Shown here piece after piece: positions 61,782-64,000 of a DNA stretch of 64,000 nt. The DNA lies in assembly GCA_036874045.1 (NCBI GenBank), contig CM072336.1:27045501-27109500 (forward strand), in the 5' to 3' direction. Below the pieces are notes generated by a model. That model saw only the letters and a list, made by a program, of their open reading frames with translations, was not told the origin of the DNA and ran no database searches. A program made the position numbers and the translations under genes. The stretch is from Cymodocea nodosa (lineage: Eukaryota > Streptophyta > Magnoliopsida > Alismatales > Cymodoceaceae). Each line of letters starts with the position of its first letter. The first letter of the stretch is position 1.

Positions 61782-64000
61782 CCTCCTCCTCCTTGTCCTC
61801 GTCTTCCTCCTCCACCACACAAATTTAGTTCTTCTCGATCGTTGGATTCGTCTTCCTTCTCAACGTAGGGGTCCGTTCATACTTAAGGACCGTCAGGGCG
61901 GCGTGTAAGCAAGCGACGACGATAAAATATTGACAAATAATATAATGTCGTAAGTTTTAAATTTTAGTTTTACTGCTGTACATCGGTTTATAGTCAAATT
62001 CAAGGCAAATTAATTAAATATTATTGTCACATATGACGTCTCTATTACACTTTATCAAGCGACCGACGTCTCTTCAATGTACGGTTACATAATTTGCTTC
62101 ATTTTTCGATAATAATAATTTTTCCCATCGACATTTGAATTCTAAAGATAAATAAATCTTTAAGATCCATCGTTGTCGTCTAAAAAATTAATAAATAGAA
62201 AGTTAAAAAAATTAAAAATCAAAAAGTTAAACAAATTAGAAATCGAAAAGTCAAATTTGTACAATGGACAAAAAAAATTAAGAAAATTATATTGTTCATG
62301 AAATTATAATATTATATAATAAAATTATATTAATTAAATAAAAATAATTTTTTTGATTTTAATATTATAAAATAAATTTAAAATAATATTAACAATAATA
62401 AAATAATTAATATTTTATTATTAATATAAATAATATTAAAATACTTAATTAAATAAAACAATATTAGCAATATATACTTTAATTATATTAACAATAATAA
62501 AAAATGTATTATATTAATATACTTTAATTATATTAAAGTATATACAAAGTAATTTTAATTAAAACAATAATATATTATACAAAGTAATAATTAAAATAAT
62601 ATCTTTAATTAAATAACACAATATATTATATTAATATGTTATACTTTAATTATATTAACAATATATACTTTAATTATAGTTAATTTTAAAGAATTAAATT
62701 AAGATAATTTTTACATTTTTTTCCTGACTTTTGAAGTTGGTTCACATAATCTAATTTGTTGACTAATATAGCAGTCTGTTCGTGTTCGTCAACCACACGT
62801 GCCTGTAGTAGTCGACTAGTTGAATCTTACTATAAAATATTGATGTAACAACTGTGGTGGAAAAAACGTTGCAATAATATGGTTCGTACCATTATCTTTC
62901 GTTCTCAATCATTGCTGTAAATTTCAGAAAATTCCTAAATATGAGAAAAAAAACATAGATTTTTTTTTTTTTTAAATTGTTGCTTACAAACCAACGGTTA
63001 ATAATTGTTGATCAAGCATTGTTCCCATCAAACCATTTGATAATACTGGTAACCTTGAAAAAAAAGAAAATTTATAAGTATCATTGTTTTAATATTAACC
63101 GTCCATTTGAGCTAATACACGATTGTCATTATCAATTGATTGCATATATATATATATATATATTGGTGAGGCGGTGATGGGAGGACGCATCACGTGCCGA
63201 TCTGTGAAATGTTTCTGACGTGTGATTTTTATCTCTAAGCATGCAGGACCCGGAGCCGGCAAACATTACTGTAGATGTTCCAATATTATTTTGATTATAA
63301 TCTTAAGCACAAGCTTTTGGAATTATCTTAAGCTAAAGTATTTTCCATCTCACCTTCATAATATTATTATCTTATGTTTTATTTTTCGAAATCTAACCAT
63401 CGACAGTGGAAATGGATGACTGGGGCCTCGGCCGCCTCTATGCCGCGGACTCGACGACAGTCTAGCGAAATAATTGATGATGCTGCTGCCGCACACATAC
63501 ATATAATTAAAATGTCTAATTTATTTGTGAAATAGAAGTAAAAAAGAAAAGTTGAAGTTACGAAGAGAAAGGGCCCACGTGGCATTGACACATTTACACC
63601 GAACAAGCAGTCACGTTTCGCTCTCCTGTGATGGTGGCTGAGATTTCGTCCTGGACATTTGGATACAGCAGCGTCCACTAGATTTCTTGTGGCCATGGTT
63701 TTTTCCTGCGTAAGGTATTAAATAATTTCGAACTGAGATTCGAATTTGTAATAAAAAACGGAGAAGACCTTGCAACCATTTTAATACACGATCGTATGTT
63801 TTATCGAGGCCATGGTTTCCAAAGGTATTTCTTTAGGGAGAATTTTAATCGAAAATCTAATTTGAAATAATTGATTGTAAGGGAAGGAAATTAACACACA
63901 CCAGTTCAGAAATTCTCTCTTTTTATCTGAAATAAAACTTCTTCTGATATACTAGTTTTATTTTACATTCCTACAAATATATACAAGCGAAATATATTTA
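61782..64000. other. MYB promoter and AT-rich spacer to the window end
   Basis: About 110 bases upstream of the MYB ATG look like a 5' leader. Most of 61960-62700 is extremely AT-rich, alternating TTAATTAAAATAAT-like DNA. An AT microsatellite lies at 63144-63163. A minus-strand frame from an ATG at 63696 (MATRNLVDAAVSKCPG) has no known domain, but might be a first exon of something I could not trace. Confidence 0.45.

Noticed and set aside
63379-63696. Minus-strand frame MATRNLVDAAVSKCPG, 105 codons
   Set aside because: It starts with a true ATG but has no recognised domain, no clear partner exon, and an AT-rich second half.
1-64000. CRISPR arrays, operons, prokaryotic promoters, tRNA or rRNA genes
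   Set aside because: The window is plant nuclear DNA; tandem repeats seen lack CRISPR spacing, and no tRNA or rRNA signature was found by reading.

Overview
The window is nuclear DNA from a flowering plant, most likely a monocot. Its genes have many GT-AG introns, the R2R3-MYB gene has the standard plant exon phases, and the intergenic DNA is AT-rich and full of decayed LTR and LINE retrotransposons. The species cannot be fixed. Six recognisable protein-coding genes and two unrecognised small ones were assembled by hand from splice junctions and reading-frame continuity. All exon models are inferences from sequence, without transcript support.

Layout. 0.2-2.5 kb: decayed Ty1/copia pol with its 3' LTR. 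4.1-9.3 kb (-): five-exon DHHC palmitoyltransferase. 12.1-24.9 kb (-): 17-coding-exon GH51 alpha-L-arabinofuranosidase, with a short LTR element and several tandem repeats in its introns. 27.75-29.03 kb (+): intronless protein with a NYN nuclease-like fold and an internal C2H2 finger, probably plastid-targeted. 29.9-31.0 kb (-): decayed Ty3/gypsy integrase. 32.1-32.6 and 34.0-35.1 kb (-): two small unrecognised genes. 36.4-38.6 kb (+): decayed L1-type LINE. 39.6-44.0 kb (+): PP2C phosphatase with a C-terminal cysteine pair module. 45.7-53.2 kb (-): Di19-type zinc-finger gene with a clear U12-type AT-AC intron. 59.3-61.8 kb (-): R2R3-MYB factor. The rest is AT-rich spacer with microsatellites and small tandem duplications.

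The genes do not form one pathway. They act in membrane protein S-acylation, cell-wall arabinan trimming, RNA metabolism (inferred), protein dephosphorylation, stress-linked transcription and MYB-controlled transcription. Neighbour relations are local: the arabinofuranosidase and NYN genes are divergent across about 1.6 kb, and the PP2C and Di19 genes are convergent across about 1.7 kb. The most striking signals are the AT-AC intron in the Di19 gene, a likely GC-AG intron in the PP2C gene, and the zinc finger set inside the NYN fold. I saw no tRNA, rRNA, CRISPR array or dedicated gene cluster.
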